From positions 19,030-83,029 of the forward strand of contig JAGRIH010000035.1 of NCBI GenBank assembly GCA_020443345.1: 64,000 nt of DNA, in the 5' to 3' direction. The notes beneath the pieces were generated by a model. That model was not told where the DNA came from, did not search any database, and was given only the letters and a program-made list of their open reading frames with translations. A program made the translations under genes and the position numbers. This DNA is from Halioglobus sp. GTDB lineage: Bacteria > Pseudomonadota > Gammaproteobacteria > Pseudomonadales > Halieaceae. Every line of letters starts with the position of its first letter. Within the stretch, counting starts at the first letter, position 1. Of the stretch, positions 45,058 to 53,854 are shown one piece after another.

Positions 45058-45083
45058 TATAATCGAATACGATAGGCTATCGT
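45058..45083 (+). promoter_or_regulatory. -10 box with an adjacent 15-bp palindromic operator
   Basis: A perfect TATAAT (45058-45063) is followed by the perfect palindrome ACGATAG-G-CTATCGT (45069-45083). The -35 region is weak (CTGCCC at 17 bases). The palindrome ends just before GGGA at 45084 and the GTG at 45093, so a bound repressor would cover the transcription start and block the SDR unit. Confidence 0.55.
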
Positions 45084-45092
45084 GGGAATGCT

Positions 45093-45872
45093 GTGGCTTC
45101 GACACTGGGGTTGGAAAACAAGGTTGTCCTGGTTACCGGCGGTACCAAGGGTATCGGGCGGGGCATTGCGCAGATCTTCCTGCAGGAGGGTGCGCGGGTC
45201 GTCGTCTGCGCCCGGCGCGAGCCGGACAGCCTGCCCGCGGCGGGCGATAACCGGGCCCATTTTCGCGCGCTGGATGTGCGCGATGCCGCCGCGGTAGACG
45301 GCCTGGTAGCCGCTATCGGGGCAGACTTCGGCAGCCTCGACGTACTGATCAACAACGCCGGTGGCACCCCGTTTGGCCTGGTGGCCGATACCGAGCCCAG
45401 AGTCTTCGAGAAAATCCTGCAACTCAACCTGGTCGCGCCGCTGCTGGTGGCCCGGGCGGCCAACGCCGCCATGCAGCAGCAGAAGGACGGCGGCGTGATC
45501 ATCAATATTTCCAGTGTCAGTTCGGTGCGCCCGTCCCCGGGGACGGCGGTGTACGGCGCGGCCAAGGCCGGTCTGGACAATCTCACCACCTCGCTGGCGG
45601 TGGAATGGGCGCCAAAGGTGCGCATCAACAGCATCATTGCCGGGCTGATCAAGACGGAAATGCACCACCTGCACTACGGCGACGACGCGGGAGTCGCCGC
45701 GGTGGCCGGCACCATCCCCCTGCAGCGCATGGGCCTGCCCGAGGATATCGGCAGGATGTGTGCGGTGATGGCGTCGAACTACAATAGTTACATGTCCGGC
45801 GCCAACGTGCTGGTACATGGCGGGGGCGAGGCGCCGGCGTTCCTGAACGCGTCGACTGCGAACAAAACATAA
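45093..45872 (+). CDS. SDR-family oxidoreductase
   Basis: A 259-residue classical short-chain dehydrogenase. The cofactor loop is TGGTKGIGRGIA, then INNAGGTP, INISSVSS and the catalytic YGAAKAG. SLAVEWAPKVRINSIIAGLI and a VLVHGGGEAP C terminus complete the fold. It oxidises or reduces an alcohol/ketone with NAD(P). GTG 45093 has GGGA 5 bases upstream and lies right after the palindromic operator candidate. It is the first gene of the plus-strand catabolic run; a hydroxyacyl-CoA dehydrogenase role is possible. Confidence 0.9.
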   Translation: MASTLGLENKVVLVTGGTKGIGRGIAQIFLQEGARVVVCARREPDSLPAAGDNRAHFRALDVRDAAAVDGLVAAIGADFGSLDVLINNAGGTPFGLVADTEPRVFEKILQLNLVAPLLVARAANAAMQQQKDGGVIINISSVSSVRPSPGTAVYGAAKAGLDNLTTSLAVEWAPKVRINSIIAGLIKTEMHHLHYGDDAGVAAVAGTIPLQRMGLPEDIGRMCAVMASNYNSYMSGANVLVHGGGEAPAFLNASTANKT

Positions 45873-45944
45873 TCAGGAGCCTGTCGGTGGAACCAACGGG
45901 GCGGGCAGCCATCAATACAGAGAACCACAACCAGGAGAAAAAGT

Positions 45945-46916
45945 ATGAGTGATGCACAAGATTATTTCGTCGCGATGACCGAGTTTCATTTCATGAACCC
46001 CCAGACCATGAGCGAAATCGGCTACTACCCGCAGATGGCGCGTTTTGGCACCAGTGTCAGCGGAGTACTCAAGGCCTGGGCCGGCCGCAGCCTGGATGAC
46101 GAGTGGCCCGAGCCGGTGGCGTCCGCGCTGATCAAGTACATGGACGAGGCCCGCGTGGACGTGGCGTTCTGCCTGCGCGAACCGATGATGGACATCTCGG
46201 GCGGCACCGTCTCCATGTCCACCAACGGTTTCATGATGCAGCAGATCGAGCCCTATCCGGGACGCATGTACCTGGAGGCCAATTGCGGCCCCATCATCAA
46301 GCGCGGCCTGGAAAACGCGATCTGGGAGATGGAGTATCTGGTGAAGGAACGCGAGGCCAAGCTGTGCAAGATCTACCAGCCGGAAGACGCGGGCCCGATC
46401 AACGACCGGCGCCTGTGGCCCTACTATGAAAAGGCGCAGGAGCTGGGTGTACCGCTGACCATTCACACCGGCGCGGCCTACGTCAATCCGCAGCCGGGCA
46501 GCCACTGTGAAGTGAAGCAACTGGACGACGTGCTGCTGGATTTCCCGGACCTGAAGATCATCGCCTACCACGCGGGCTGGCCGACCACCGAAGAGCTCAT
46601 CGGCCTGTGCGGCAAGCACAGCAATCTCTACATGAGTATTTCCGGGATTATCGGCTGGTACGAGCGCGCGCCCTATCGCGGCTACCACGCCATCGGCACC
46701 GCGCTGCAGTGGATGCCCTCGGAGCAGATCGTCATGGGCTTTGATTTGCCTTTCGACGACCTGCCGCGCATCACCGACTATATCAGGAACTTCGATATGC
46801 CCGAGGAACTGCAGCAGAACTGGGGCTACCAGCAGCTCAGCAGCCAGGACAAAGCCAATATCCTGGGCCTGAACCTGGCGCGACTGACCGGTATAGAGCC
46901 GACCAAACGGGTCTAG
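45945..46916 (+). CDS. Amidohydrolase family 2 (ACMSD-like) protein
   Basis: A 323-residue TIM-barrel amidohydrolase-2 protein. EFHFMNPQ carries the N-terminal HxH-like site in altered form, IYQPEDAGPIND and TIHTGAAY contain a metal His, IIAYHAGWP another, and GFDLPFDD the catalytic Asp region. Family members decarboxylate or hydrolyse cyclic acids such as amino-carboxymuconate semialdehyde or resorcylate. Here the substrate is unknown, but the proteins often accompany CoA-dependent degradation of cyclic compounds. AGGAG lies at good spacing before the ATG. Confidence 0.82.
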   Translation: MSDAQDYFVAMTEFHFMNPQTMSEIGYYPQMARFGTSVSGVLKAWAGRSLDDEWPEPVASALIKYMDEARVDVAFCLREPMMDISGGTVSMSTNGFMMQQIEPYPGRMYLEANCGPIIKRGLENAIWEMEYLVKEREAKLCKIYQPEDAGPINDRRLWPYYEKAQELGVPLTIHTGAAYVNPQPGSHCEVKQLDDVLLDFPDLKIIAYHAGWPTTEELIGLCGKHSNLYMSISGIIGWYERAPYRGYHAIGTALQWMPSEQIVMGFDLPFDDLPRITDYIRNFDMPEELQQNWGYQQLSSQDKANILGLNLARLTGIEPTKRV

Positions 46917-47187
46917 AGCCTGTCGGAGTCGGACTGTTTCCCAGAGCCAGGCGCACCGGCCGCCGGATCGCCGCGGTCCGACAGCGCAATCGAGCCGCCC
47001 CTCGGGGGTGCGGGGAACCGTTATGTCCCCCGCGCGGCGGGTTCGCAAAGCGCGAATCGGATACGGCCTATCCAACTTCATATCAGGCCATCGGCCTGCC
47101 TGCGCGGTTGCCGCAGTTTATTTTGGCTGAAATAGATATTACAGTCGAAGCAACACAACTCACCTGATGATCCAGACGAGGGACGAT

Positions 47188-48294
47188 ATGAGCGATCCAT
47201 TGCACACCCAACTGTGTGAGCAGCTTGGCATAGAGTATCCGGTTGTTGCGTTCACGCACTGTAAAGACGTGGCGGTGGCGGTGATCAACGCCGGCGGTTT
47301 TGCAGTGCTGGGCGAGGCCATGCATCCGCCGGAGCACATTCGCGCGGATATCAAATGGATTCGCGAGCGCATCGGCGACAAGAAGTTCGGCATGGATCTG
47401 GTGTTGCCGGCCTCGGTGCCCGAGGAAAAAACCGTGGAGGAACTGCTCGCCATGATTCCCCAGGAATCGCGCGACTACGAGCAGATGATCAAGGCCAAGT
47501 ACAACGTGCCCGAGCCCAAGGAGGCCCCCAACACCCACACCTGGGGTGGTCTGGACCAGAAGCGGGCCCTGGCGCAGATGGAAGTCATGTTTGAGGAAAA
47601 GGTCCCGGTTTTCGCCTCGGGGCTGGGATCTCCGCAGTTTCTGCTGGATCGCGCCCACGCCCAGGGCATGCAGGTGTGGGGTCTGGTCGGTACGCCGGAA
47701 CAGGCGAAAAAACAGATCGACGCGGGCGTCGACTGCATCATTGCCCAGGGTTTTGACGCGGCGGGGCACACCGGCCAGATCGGCACCCTGTCCATCGTGC
47801 CCCAGGTGGTCGACCTGGCACAGGAGAAGAACATTCCGGTACTGGCTGCCGGAGGCATCACCCACGGGCGCCACCTGGCGGCCGTGCTGGCGCTCGGCGC
47901 CGCCGGCGTCTGGACCGGTACGCTGTGGCTGGCCAGCCGTGAATCCGATGTCAAGCAGGGCCTGAAGGAGCGCATTCTCGAGTGTGAGACCAAGGACGCG
48001 GTCTTCTCCGACTGTGTGTCCGGCTACACCATGCGCACCACCATCAGCCCCTGGCACAGAGAGTGGCGCAAGCCCGAAGCGCCGCCGGTCCTGAAAGCGC
48101 CGCTGCAGATGATGCTCGCGGCGGACTACATCCAGGCGTCGCTCGATCATGAGCGCAAGGATCTGATGTTCGAGGCGGCCGGGCAGGGCGTACACTACGT
48201 CACTGCGATGAAGCCCGCCCGCCAGGTGCTGTCCGACCTGATCGAAGAAACGCTCGATGTGTTTGATCGCCTCTGCGGCGGCGACGACGACTAG
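47188..48294 (+). CDS. Nitronate monooxygenase-like FMN protein
   Basis: A 368-residue NPD/nitronate-monooxygenase-family TIM barrel. It has AVINAGGFAVLG near the N terminus, FASGLGSPQF, VDCIIAQGFDAAGHTG (the FMN/His region) and PVLAAGGITHGRH with ALGAAGVWTGTLWL (phosphate binding). In steroid and fatty-acid loci such proteins often act as FMN-dependent reductases or dehydrogenases rather than on nitroalkanes. ATG 47188 follows GAGGGACG; the frame also has ATG at 47167. A 270-base gap precedes it, so it may have its own promoter. Confidence 0.85.
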   Translation: MSDPLHTQLCEQLGIEYPVVAFTHCKDVAVAVINAGGFAVLGEAMHPPEHIRADIKWIRERIGDKKFGMDLVLPASVPEEKTVEELLAMIPQESRDYEQMIKAKYNVPEPKEAPNTHTWGGLDQKRALAQMEVMFEEKVPVFASGLGSPQFLLDRAHAQGMQVWGLVGTPEQAKKQIDAGVDCIIAQGFDAAGHTGQIGTLSIVPQVVDLAQEKNIPVLAAGGITHGRHLAAVLALGAAGVWTGTLWLASRESDVKQGLKERILECETKDAVFSDCVSGYTMRTTISPWHREWRKPEAPPVLKAPLQMMLAADYIQASLDHERKDLMFEAAGQGVHYVTAMKPARQVLSDLIEETLDVFDRLCGGDDD

Positions 48295-48321
48295 GCACAC
48301 CAGACCCTAGCAGGTACGTTC

Positions 48322-48606
48322 GTGGACGATTCCAGTGATAACGACCAGCCGCCCTATGTGACGGGTTTTAACGGCGACTACGAGGGCCGGCGTGCCGCGT
48401 GTGAAGGCGGTGCCGGCGTGGAGGGCACCAAGTACGCCGGGCGGCAGTATTTTGTCGGCACCCTCACCGGCCACTACCGCGACTTTGGCGACTACCCCTG
48501 GCGCTGGTACCTGCTGGCGCAGTTGACCGTCAAGCCCGAGGCCTATGCCAACGAAGCGGTCTGGTGCGAGGAAGGCAGCATTCAATTGCTGGATGAAAAC
48601 GAATGA
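48322..48606 (+). CDS. Small uncharacterised acidic protein
   Basis: A 94-residue protein from GTG 48322: DDSSDNDQPPYVTGFNGDYEG and a C-terminal half rich in Trp/Tyr (YPWRWYLLAQL, WCEEGSIQLLDENE). It has no signal or membrane segment. Codon use and third-position GC match its neighbours, and it fits neatly between the nitronate monooxygenase-like and ETF-beta genes. I recognise no family; a partner or adaptor for either neighbour is possible. Confidence 0.55.
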   Translation: MDDSSDNDQPPYVTGFNGDYEGRRAACEGGAGVEGTKYAGRQYFVGTLTGHYRDFGDYPWRWYLLAQLTVKPEAYANEAVWCEEGSIQLLDENE

Positions 48607-48661
48607 GTCTAGGGCCCGATTCCCGATCGTGTAAGCCCCTTTGATTGATGAGAGGAACGAC

Positions 48662-49459
48662 ATGCGTATCGTCATATGCGTCAAGGAAGTGCTGGACCCC
48701 GATGCGGTCAACAACTATGTGCTGTCCGGCAACCTGAAAATAGCTGCCGATGGCAAGACGCCGGAAGTGGCCGCCATCCCACGCCTGATCAACGGCTTTG
48801 ACGAGCAGGCGATGGAGGCGGCGCTGCGCATTCGCGATGCCGGGGTCCAGTGCACGATAGCGGTGGTTTCGGTGGGCTCTGATCAGGGTAGCATGCTCAA
48901 GTACTGCGCCGCGCTCGGCGCCGATGAGATCGTGGCGATCGATCCCGAGGGCATCGAGCCGGATGCCCACGTGGTGGCCAATATCCTGTCTGCCTACATC
49001 GAACAGCACGGCGGCGCGAATCTCGTGCTCTGCGGCCGGCAGGCTTCCGACGATGACCAGGGCGTCGTGCCCCTGCTGATCGGCGAAAAACTGGGTATGC
49101 CGATAGCGCCGCTGGCGCGCGATGTGCGCAGTGACGGCCGTGCGCTGACGGTGACCCGTGCGACACCTGACGGCGACGAGGTAGTGGAAGGCAGCCTGCC
49201 GGCGGTGGTGACGATCAGCAATGAACTGGGCGACCCGCGCTTTCCCAGTGCCAAGGCCAAAATGGCGGCGCGGAAGAAGAAGCCGACGCAGATGTCGGTC
49301 CGCGACCTGGGGCTGAGCGACGCCGACCTGACACCCAAGGTGGTGCTGGTAAAACAGTACGTGCCGACGGTACAGGGCAACTGCGAATTCCTGGAAGGCG
49401 ACCCGGCGACAGTCGCTCGGCAGTTGCTCGACAAACTGCGCGCCGACCGGCTTATCTGA
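48662..49459 (+). CDS. etfB: Electron transfer flavoprotein beta subunit
   Basis: A 265-residue ETF beta subunit: MRIVICVKEVLDP at the N terminus, RLINGFDEQAMEAALRIRDAG near residue 42, and CGRQASDDDQGVVPLLIGEKLG near 130, which binds AMP. It forms a heterodimer with the alpha subunit encoded at 58308, and takes electrons from acyl-CoA dehydrogenases. ATG 48662 has GAGGAACGAC upstream. ETF genes usually sit side by side; here they are almost 9 kb apart, with the CoA-thioester genes between them. Confidence 0.92.
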   Translation: MRIVICVKEVLDPDAVNNYVLSGNLKIAADGKTPEVAAIPRLINGFDEQAMEAALRIRDAGVQCTIAVVSVGSDQGSMLKYCAALGADEIVAIDPEGIEPDAHVVANILSAYIEQHGGANLVLCGRQASDDDQGVVPLLIGEKLGMPIAPLARDVRSDGRALTVTRATPDGDEVVEGSLPAVVTISNELGDPRFPSAKAKMAARKKKPTQMSVRDLGLSDADLTPKVVLVKQYVPTVQGNCEFLEGDPATVARQLLDKLRADRLI

Positions 49460-49534
49460 CATGCCGCATCTCCCGCGCCGCCCCTGACAGCGCGGCGCCG
49501 GCGCATCCACAATCACAGACAGTCACACACGGGA

Positions 49535-50782
49535 ATGACAGCAATGAATGACAATCAGGCGCCCCTGGCGGGTGTGCGCATTATCGAGAGCTCCATTCTG
49601 GGGCCGGCGGCCATCACCACCTCGCTGGCGGATCTGGGCGCCGAAGTAATCAAGGTAGAGTCGCCTTCAGGCGATTACATCCGCGAGATGACCTGGCCCA
49701 TTATCGAGGGCGTGTCGCTGATGCACTACCACCTCAACCGGGGCAAAAAGAGCCTGACGCTGGACCTCAAATGCGAGGAGGGGCGCCAGATCTACCGGGA
49801 ACTGGTGCAGGGCGCCGACGTGGTGATAGAGGCTTCGCGACCCGGCGCGCTGGCCAGGAATGGTCTGGGTTACGATGATCTGAAAAAGATCAATCCGCGT
49901 ATCGTCTTTTGTTCGGTGTCCGGCTACGGCGCGACCGGCCCCTACAAGGACATGCCGTCACACGGCATCGCCTACGACACCTGGTCCGGCGCCTGTTGGC
50001 CGGCCTACGACGAGGAGGGCTTTTGCTACATTCCCGAGCATGTGGGAATCGGCATCAACGCGGCGCCGTTGATCGGGGGAATGACGGTGCTGGCCGGTGT
50101 GATTCGCGCGCGCAGCACGGGAAAGGGGTGCTTTATGGAGCTCGGCCAGAGCGACGCGGCCGCCTATTTTGACTGGTATCGCAGCGAGAGCCACATGGCC
50201 TATCGCCGCCCGGAAGACGTCGTGACCGGCAACAAGGCCGACGGCTACAAGCGGCGCCCCGTGGCCACTGCGGGCATGAAGGAGGGCGTGCGCTACCAGA
50301 TGTACGAGTCGGCTGACGGCCACGTACTGTTCATGGCCTCCGAACAGGCCTTCTGGAAAAACTTCTGTGCCGGCGTCGATCGCATGGATCTGTTTGAAAA
50401 GTGGCCGGGGTCGAAGTACGCCGACCACGCGCGCGGCAACCGCGAACTGCAGGCGATCCTGCGCGACATCTTCAAGACCCGCACCACCCGGCAGTGGCTG
50501 CAGTTCAGCGTGGAGATCAACACCCCGATCGCGCCGGTGAACACACCGGAGAACATTGTCGAGGACCCGCAGTTTCAGGCTCGCTTTCGCATCCTGCCCC
50601 ACGAGCAGCACGGCGCCGATATGCTGGCTTTTCCGGTGAACTTCGAGGATGCCGAGTTGCCAATCCCGGAGCGGGCGCCCACAGTGGGACAGCACAACGA
50701 AGCGGTACTGCGCGAGGTGTTGGGTTATGACAGCGACAAGGTGACAGAAGTTGTGAACAGCGGCGCGCTGGGCAAGGTTTGA
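49535..50782 (+). CDS. CaiB/BaiF CoA-transferase family protein
   Basis: A 415-residue class III CoA-transferase-fold protein: GVRIIESSILGPAAITTSLA, GAEVIKVESPSGDYIR, HYHLNRGKKSLTLDLK, ADVVIEASRPGALARNG and VSGYGATGPYKD. At the catalytic position it has PSHGIAYDTWSG, with His143 aligned to the racemase His and no Asp at the usual transferase site. The subtype (transferase or racemase) is therefore uncertain. It starts at ATG 49535 or 49544, behind GGGA. Confidence 0.87.
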   Translation: MTAMNDNQAPLAGVRIIESSILGPAAITTSLADLGAEVIKVESPSGDYIREMTWPIIEGVSLMHYHLNRGKKSLTLDLKCEEGRQIYRELVQGADVVIEASRPGALARNGLGYDDLKKINPRIVFCSVSGYGATGPYKDMPSHGIAYDTWSGACWPAYDEEGFCYIPEHVGIGINAAPLIGGMTVLAGVIRARSTGKGCFMELGQSDAAAYFDWYRSESHMAYRRPEDVVTGNKADGYKRRPVATAGMKEGVRYQMYESADGHVLFMASEQAFWKNFCAGVDRMDLFEKWPGSKYADHARGNRELQAILRDIFKTRTTRQWLQFSVEINTPIAPVNTPENIVEDPQFQARFRILPHEQHGADMLAFPVNFEDAELPIPERAPTVGQHNEAVLREVLGYDSDKVTEVVNSGALGKV

Positions 50783-50828
50783 CGCCATCGTGCGCCTTGG
50801 CCGCAGCCCCCTGTGACACAGTCAAGGC

Positions 50829-50866
50829 CGGTTTCGACCTGTCCCGTGCGACACAGGCCGAAACCG
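50829..50866. other. Long hairpin upstream of acyl-CoA dehydrogenase
   Basis: CGGTTTCG (50829-50836) pairs with CGAAACCG (50859-50866), and inside lie CCTGTC and GACACAGG, which pair with one bulge. The direct repeat GACACAG also occurs at 50814. The stem sits in the 136-base gap between the CaiB and acyl-CoA dehydrogenase genes, with no T-run after it. It could limit read-through, stabilise an RNA end or act as an operator. Confidence 0.5.
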
Positions 50867-50918
50867 TGGGGTTAAAATCGAGAGCACGCACCAGTTAACA
50901 CACGGATGGGATCGAGTT

Positions 50919-52100
50919 ATGAATTTTGAATTCTCCGCAGAAGAACGCAAATTTCTCCAGGAGGTCGATGAGTTCCTTGAGGAAAACCGTCATATCGATG
51001 TGATGGACGTGACCCGGGAAAACATGGCCCAGGTCAGCGATACCCCCGAGCGCCGCGCCTTCATGAAAAAACTGGCCAAGCGCGGCTGGCTGGGCATCAC
51101 CTGGCCCAAAGAGCACGGCGGCCAGGACGGCGACGGCATCTACGAGTACCTGCTCAACGAAAAACTCTCCTCCGTGGGCGCCCCGCAGATCGGCAAGGGC
51201 GTGGGCATTGTCGGCAAAACCCTGATCAATGTCGGTTCGCAGAAGCTGAAAAAGGAGTTTTTGCCGCAGATTCTCGATGCGGAGATTGAATTCGCGGTGG
51301 GCTACAGTGAGCCCGGTGCCGGTTCCGATGCCGCGGCCATGCGCCTGCGCGCCGAGCGCAAGGGCGACAAATGGGTACTCAACGGCCAGAAGATTTTCAC
51401 TACCTCCGCGCACTTTGCCGACTGGTATTGGGTGGGCGCACGCACCGACCCGGAGGCCCCCAAGCACCACGGCATCACCCTGTTTCTGGTGCGCATGGAC
51501 GACCCGGGTCTGACCATCCACCCCATGTACACCATGGGTGGCGAGCGCACCAACGGCGTGTTTTTCGACAACGTCGAGGTGCATGACGACTACCGTGTGG
51601 GCGAGCAAAACAAGGGTTTCCAGTACATTGCCGAGGCGCTGGATATCGAGCGCTTCACGCTGTTTACCCTGTCGCCGATACGCGGGCGGGTGGAAGTGCT
51701 CGCCGATTACGTCAAGACGGCCACCCGGGACGGCAAGCCGCTGAAGGACGACCCGGTCATCCGCCAGAAAGTGGCGCAACTGGCCACCGACCTGGAGGTG
51801 GCCCGCCTGCTGGGTATCAAGTTTGTGGATGCCGCCATCAACAGCACCAAGGCGCCGACGGTAGAGGCCTCGATCTACAAGTTGTTCGCCACCGAACTGT
51901 CCCTGCGGGTCGCCGATGCCACCATGGATATCGTCGGTCCGGGCGCGCAACTGGCGCTGGGCACCGAGGATGCGCCGCTGAAAGGCCGCGCGGAAAGCTG
52001 CTACACCTATACCGTGATCGACACCATTGGCGGCGGCTCGTCGGAGGTGCAGAAGAACATCATTTCCCGTCGCGCGCTCGGGCTGCCGAAGAACTTTTAA
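50919..52100 (+). CDS. Acyl-CoA dehydrogenase
   Basis: A 393-residue acyl-CoA dehydrogenase with the N-terminal helical domain, GYSEPGAGSDAAAMRLRAE (FAD/substrate loop, residues about 128-146), the DIERFTLFTLSPIRGR segment, and IGGGSSEVQKNIISRRALGLP near the C terminus. It introduces a double bond next to the CoA ester and reduces ETF. The pairing with a second, different acyl-CoA dehydrogenase at 54401 resembles the two-subunit (alpha2beta2) enzymes of steroid side-chain oxidation such as FadE28/FadE29. Substrate inferred. Confidence 0.9.
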   Translation: MNFEFSAEERKFLQEVDEFLEENRHIDVMDVTRENMAQVSDTPERRAFMKKLAKRGWLGITWPKEHGGQDGDGIYEYLLNEKLSSVGAPQIGKGVGIVGKTLINVGSQKLKKEFLPQILDAEIEFAVGYSEPGAGSDAAAMRLRAERKGDKWVLNGQKIFTTSAHFADWYWVGARTDPEAPKHHGITLFLVRMDDPGLTIHPMYTMGGERTNGVFFDNVEVHDDYRVGEQNKGFQYIAEALDIERFTLFTLSPIRGRVEVLADYVKTATRDGKPLKDDPVIRQKVAQLATDLEVARLLGIKFVDAAINSTKAPTVEASIYKLFATELSLRVADATMDIVGPGAQLALGTEDAPLKGRAESCYTYTVIDTIGGGSSEVQKNIISRRALGLPKNF

Positions 52101-52109
52101 GCGACAGCA

Positions 52110-53285
52110 GTGAGTGTGCAGCACATGGCTTTTTTATCGGGATTGACCGTTCTGGACCTGGCCAGCGTCGGCCCGGCGGCCCGCGCTTCGCGGATTCTGG
52201 CGGACTACGGCATGGCCGTCGTCAAGGTGGCCCCCGTGGCCGCCAGCAGCGGCAAGCAGACGGACCCTGTATTCCACGCCTACGGGGCCGGTCGCGGCAC
52301 GCGCCGGATTCGCGTTGACCTCAAGTCCGAGGCGGGCAAAGAGGTGATCTACAAACTCGCCGAGACGGTCGATGTGGTGATCGAGAGCTACCGGCCGGGT
52401 GTCGCGGCGCGCCTGGGGGTGGGCTACGAGGACCTCAAGGCGCGCAACCCGCGCTTGGTGTACTGTTCCACCAGCGGCTACGGGCAGGACGGCCCCTACT
52501 CACAGTGGGCCGGGCACGATATCAACTACCTGGCGCTCGGCGGCTTTCTGGGCTGCAGCGGCCGCGACAGCGAGGGCCGGCCGGCCATTCCCGGCGCCAC
52601 CGTGGCAGACAGCGCCGGCGGCGGCATGCACGCGGTCATCGCGATCGTCTCGGCCCTGCTCAACCGCTTCCGCAACGACGAGGGAGCCTACCTGGATGTC
52701 GCGGCGACGGACGGGGTGTTGAGCCTGATGTCACTGTACCTGGACCAGTACACCGCCACCGGGGAGGAAACCGGGCCCAATACCGGTGTGCTCACCGGCA
52801 AGTACGCCTGGTACCAGGTCTACCGGACTGGCGACGACAAGGCGATTGCGCTCGGCGCCATCGAAGGGCATTTTTACCAAAACCTCTGCCGCCTACTGGA
52901 GCTCGAACAGTACATCGGCTGCCAGTACGACGACAGCGTGCAGGAGGAAATGAAGGCGGCATTCCAGGAGAAATTCCTGACCCGCAGCCGCGACGAATGG
53001 ACCCAGGCACTGGCCGCGCATGACACCTGCATGGCGCCGGTACTGAGTATCTCCGAAGTCGTGCGCGACCCCCACATGCTGGCGCGCAATACCTTTATGT
53101 CGGCCAGGCACCCGCAGCACGGCGAGTTCACACAATTGGGCCCCGTCCTGGCGGGTTGCGAGCGCGCGCAGCCGCAGCATCAGGTGGCCGCGCCGGGAAC
53201 GACCGACACCGACGCCGTGCTGGGCGCCGCCGGGTTCAGTGCCGACGACATCCGGCGCCTGCGCGATGCCGGCAGTGTGGAGTAA
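52110..53285 (+). CDS. Alpha-methylacyl-CoA racemase-like CaiB/BaiF protein
   Basis: A 391-residue CaiB/BaiF member with the racemase signature: WAGHDINYLALGG with His136 and VADSAGGGMHA with Asp167. The 31-residue spacing matches the His126/Asp156 pair of the mycobacterial alpha-methylacyl-CoA racemase. It would epimerise the methyl branch of a 2-methylacyl-CoA, needed before stereospecific oxidation of steroid or isoprenoid side chains. GTG 52110 is the start as given; ATG 52125 (MAFLSGLTVLDL) is a strong alternative that matches family N termini. It starts 10 bases after the dehydrogenase stop. Confidence 0.85.
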   Translation: MSVQHMAFLSGLTVLDLASVGPAARASRILADYGMAVVKVAPVAASSGKQTDPVFHAYGAGRGTRRIRVDLKSEAGKEVIYKLAETVDVVIESYRPGVAARLGVGYEDLKARNPRLVYCSTSGYGQDGPYSQWAGHDINYLALGGFLGCSGRDSEGRPAIPGATVADSAGGGMHAVIAIVSALLNRFRNDEGAYLDVAATDGVLSLMSLYLDQYTATGEETGPNTGVLTGKYAWYQVYRTGDDKAIALGAIEGHFYQNLCRLLELEQYIGCQYDDSVQEEMKAAFQEKFLTRSRDEWTQALAAHDTCMAPVLSISEVVRDPHMLARNTFMSARHPQHGEFTQLGPVLAGCERAQPQHQVAAPGTTDTDAVLGAAGFSADDIRRLRDAGSVE

Positions 53286-53311
53286 GGTGGAGTGAACCGG
53301 AGAGTGAGACC

Positions 53312-53854
53312 ATGACGGACCAGGCCCCCGCAGCATTGCCCGAGGACGCATTGCCGGAAAAGGTGCGCGCCATGATCGGCCAGCGCCTGTACGAGGAGCA
53401 GACCACGTTCCCCATTGAGATGGGCTATGTCTACAACACGCTGGCCGCCACCCAGAACGGCAACCCGCTGTTCTGGGATGCCGCAGTGGCGCAGGAGATC
53501 GCCGGTGGGCCGGTGACGCCGCCGAGCATGATGTCGGTGTGGTTCCGGCCGCACTACTGGTCGCCCGGTGCCGAGGGTGAGCAGAAGGCCCTGCTGACAC
53601 ACTTCGACCTCAAGGAACTGCTGGACCTGCCGGAGGCGGTGGTGACCGGCAGTGAAACCGTGTTCCACGAGCCGATCCGCATCGGCGACGTGCTGCACAC
53701 CTGCCAGGTGGTGCGCTCCATCAGCGAGCCCAAGAACACCAAGGTTGGCCGCGGCCGTTTCTGGGTGATCGACGTAAAAACCGAGAATCAGCGCGGCGAA
53801 CTGGTGGGGATCGAGACCTACACCTTCCTGGGATACAAAAGGCCTGAACAATGA
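53312..53854 (+). CDS. MaoC-like/FAS1-type dehydratase domain protein (ChsH2 N-domain-like)
   Basis: A 180-residue hotdog-fold protein: YVYNTLAATQNGNPLFWD, GGPVTPPSMMSVWFRPHYW and a C-terminal VDVKTENQRGELVGIETYTFLG. This is the non-catalytic-like MaoC N-terminal domain type that pairs with a catalytic MaoC subunit, as in ChsH2 with ChsH1. ATG 53312 has GGAG upstream; the frame opens earlier at 53156 within the racemase gene. Its stop overlaps the next start by ATGA, showing co-translation of the pair. In mycobacterial ChsH2 a DUF35 domain is fused; here that domain is a separate gene at 59279. Confidence 0.82.
   Translation: MTDQAPAALPEDALPEKVRAMIGQRLYEEQTTFPIEMGYVYNTLAATQNGNPLFWDAAVAQEIAGGPVTPPSMMSVWFRPHYWSPGAEGEQKALLTHFDLKELLDLPEAVVTGSETVFHEPIRIGDVLHTCQVVRSISEPKNTKVGRGRFWVIDVKTENQRGELVGIETYTFLGYKRPEQ

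Noticed and set aside
52110..53312. Starting the MaoC N-domain protein at 53156, inside the racemase gene
   Set aside because: The extra 52 residues are Arg/Ala-rich antiframe sequence; ATG 53312 has a good ribosome site and family N terminus.
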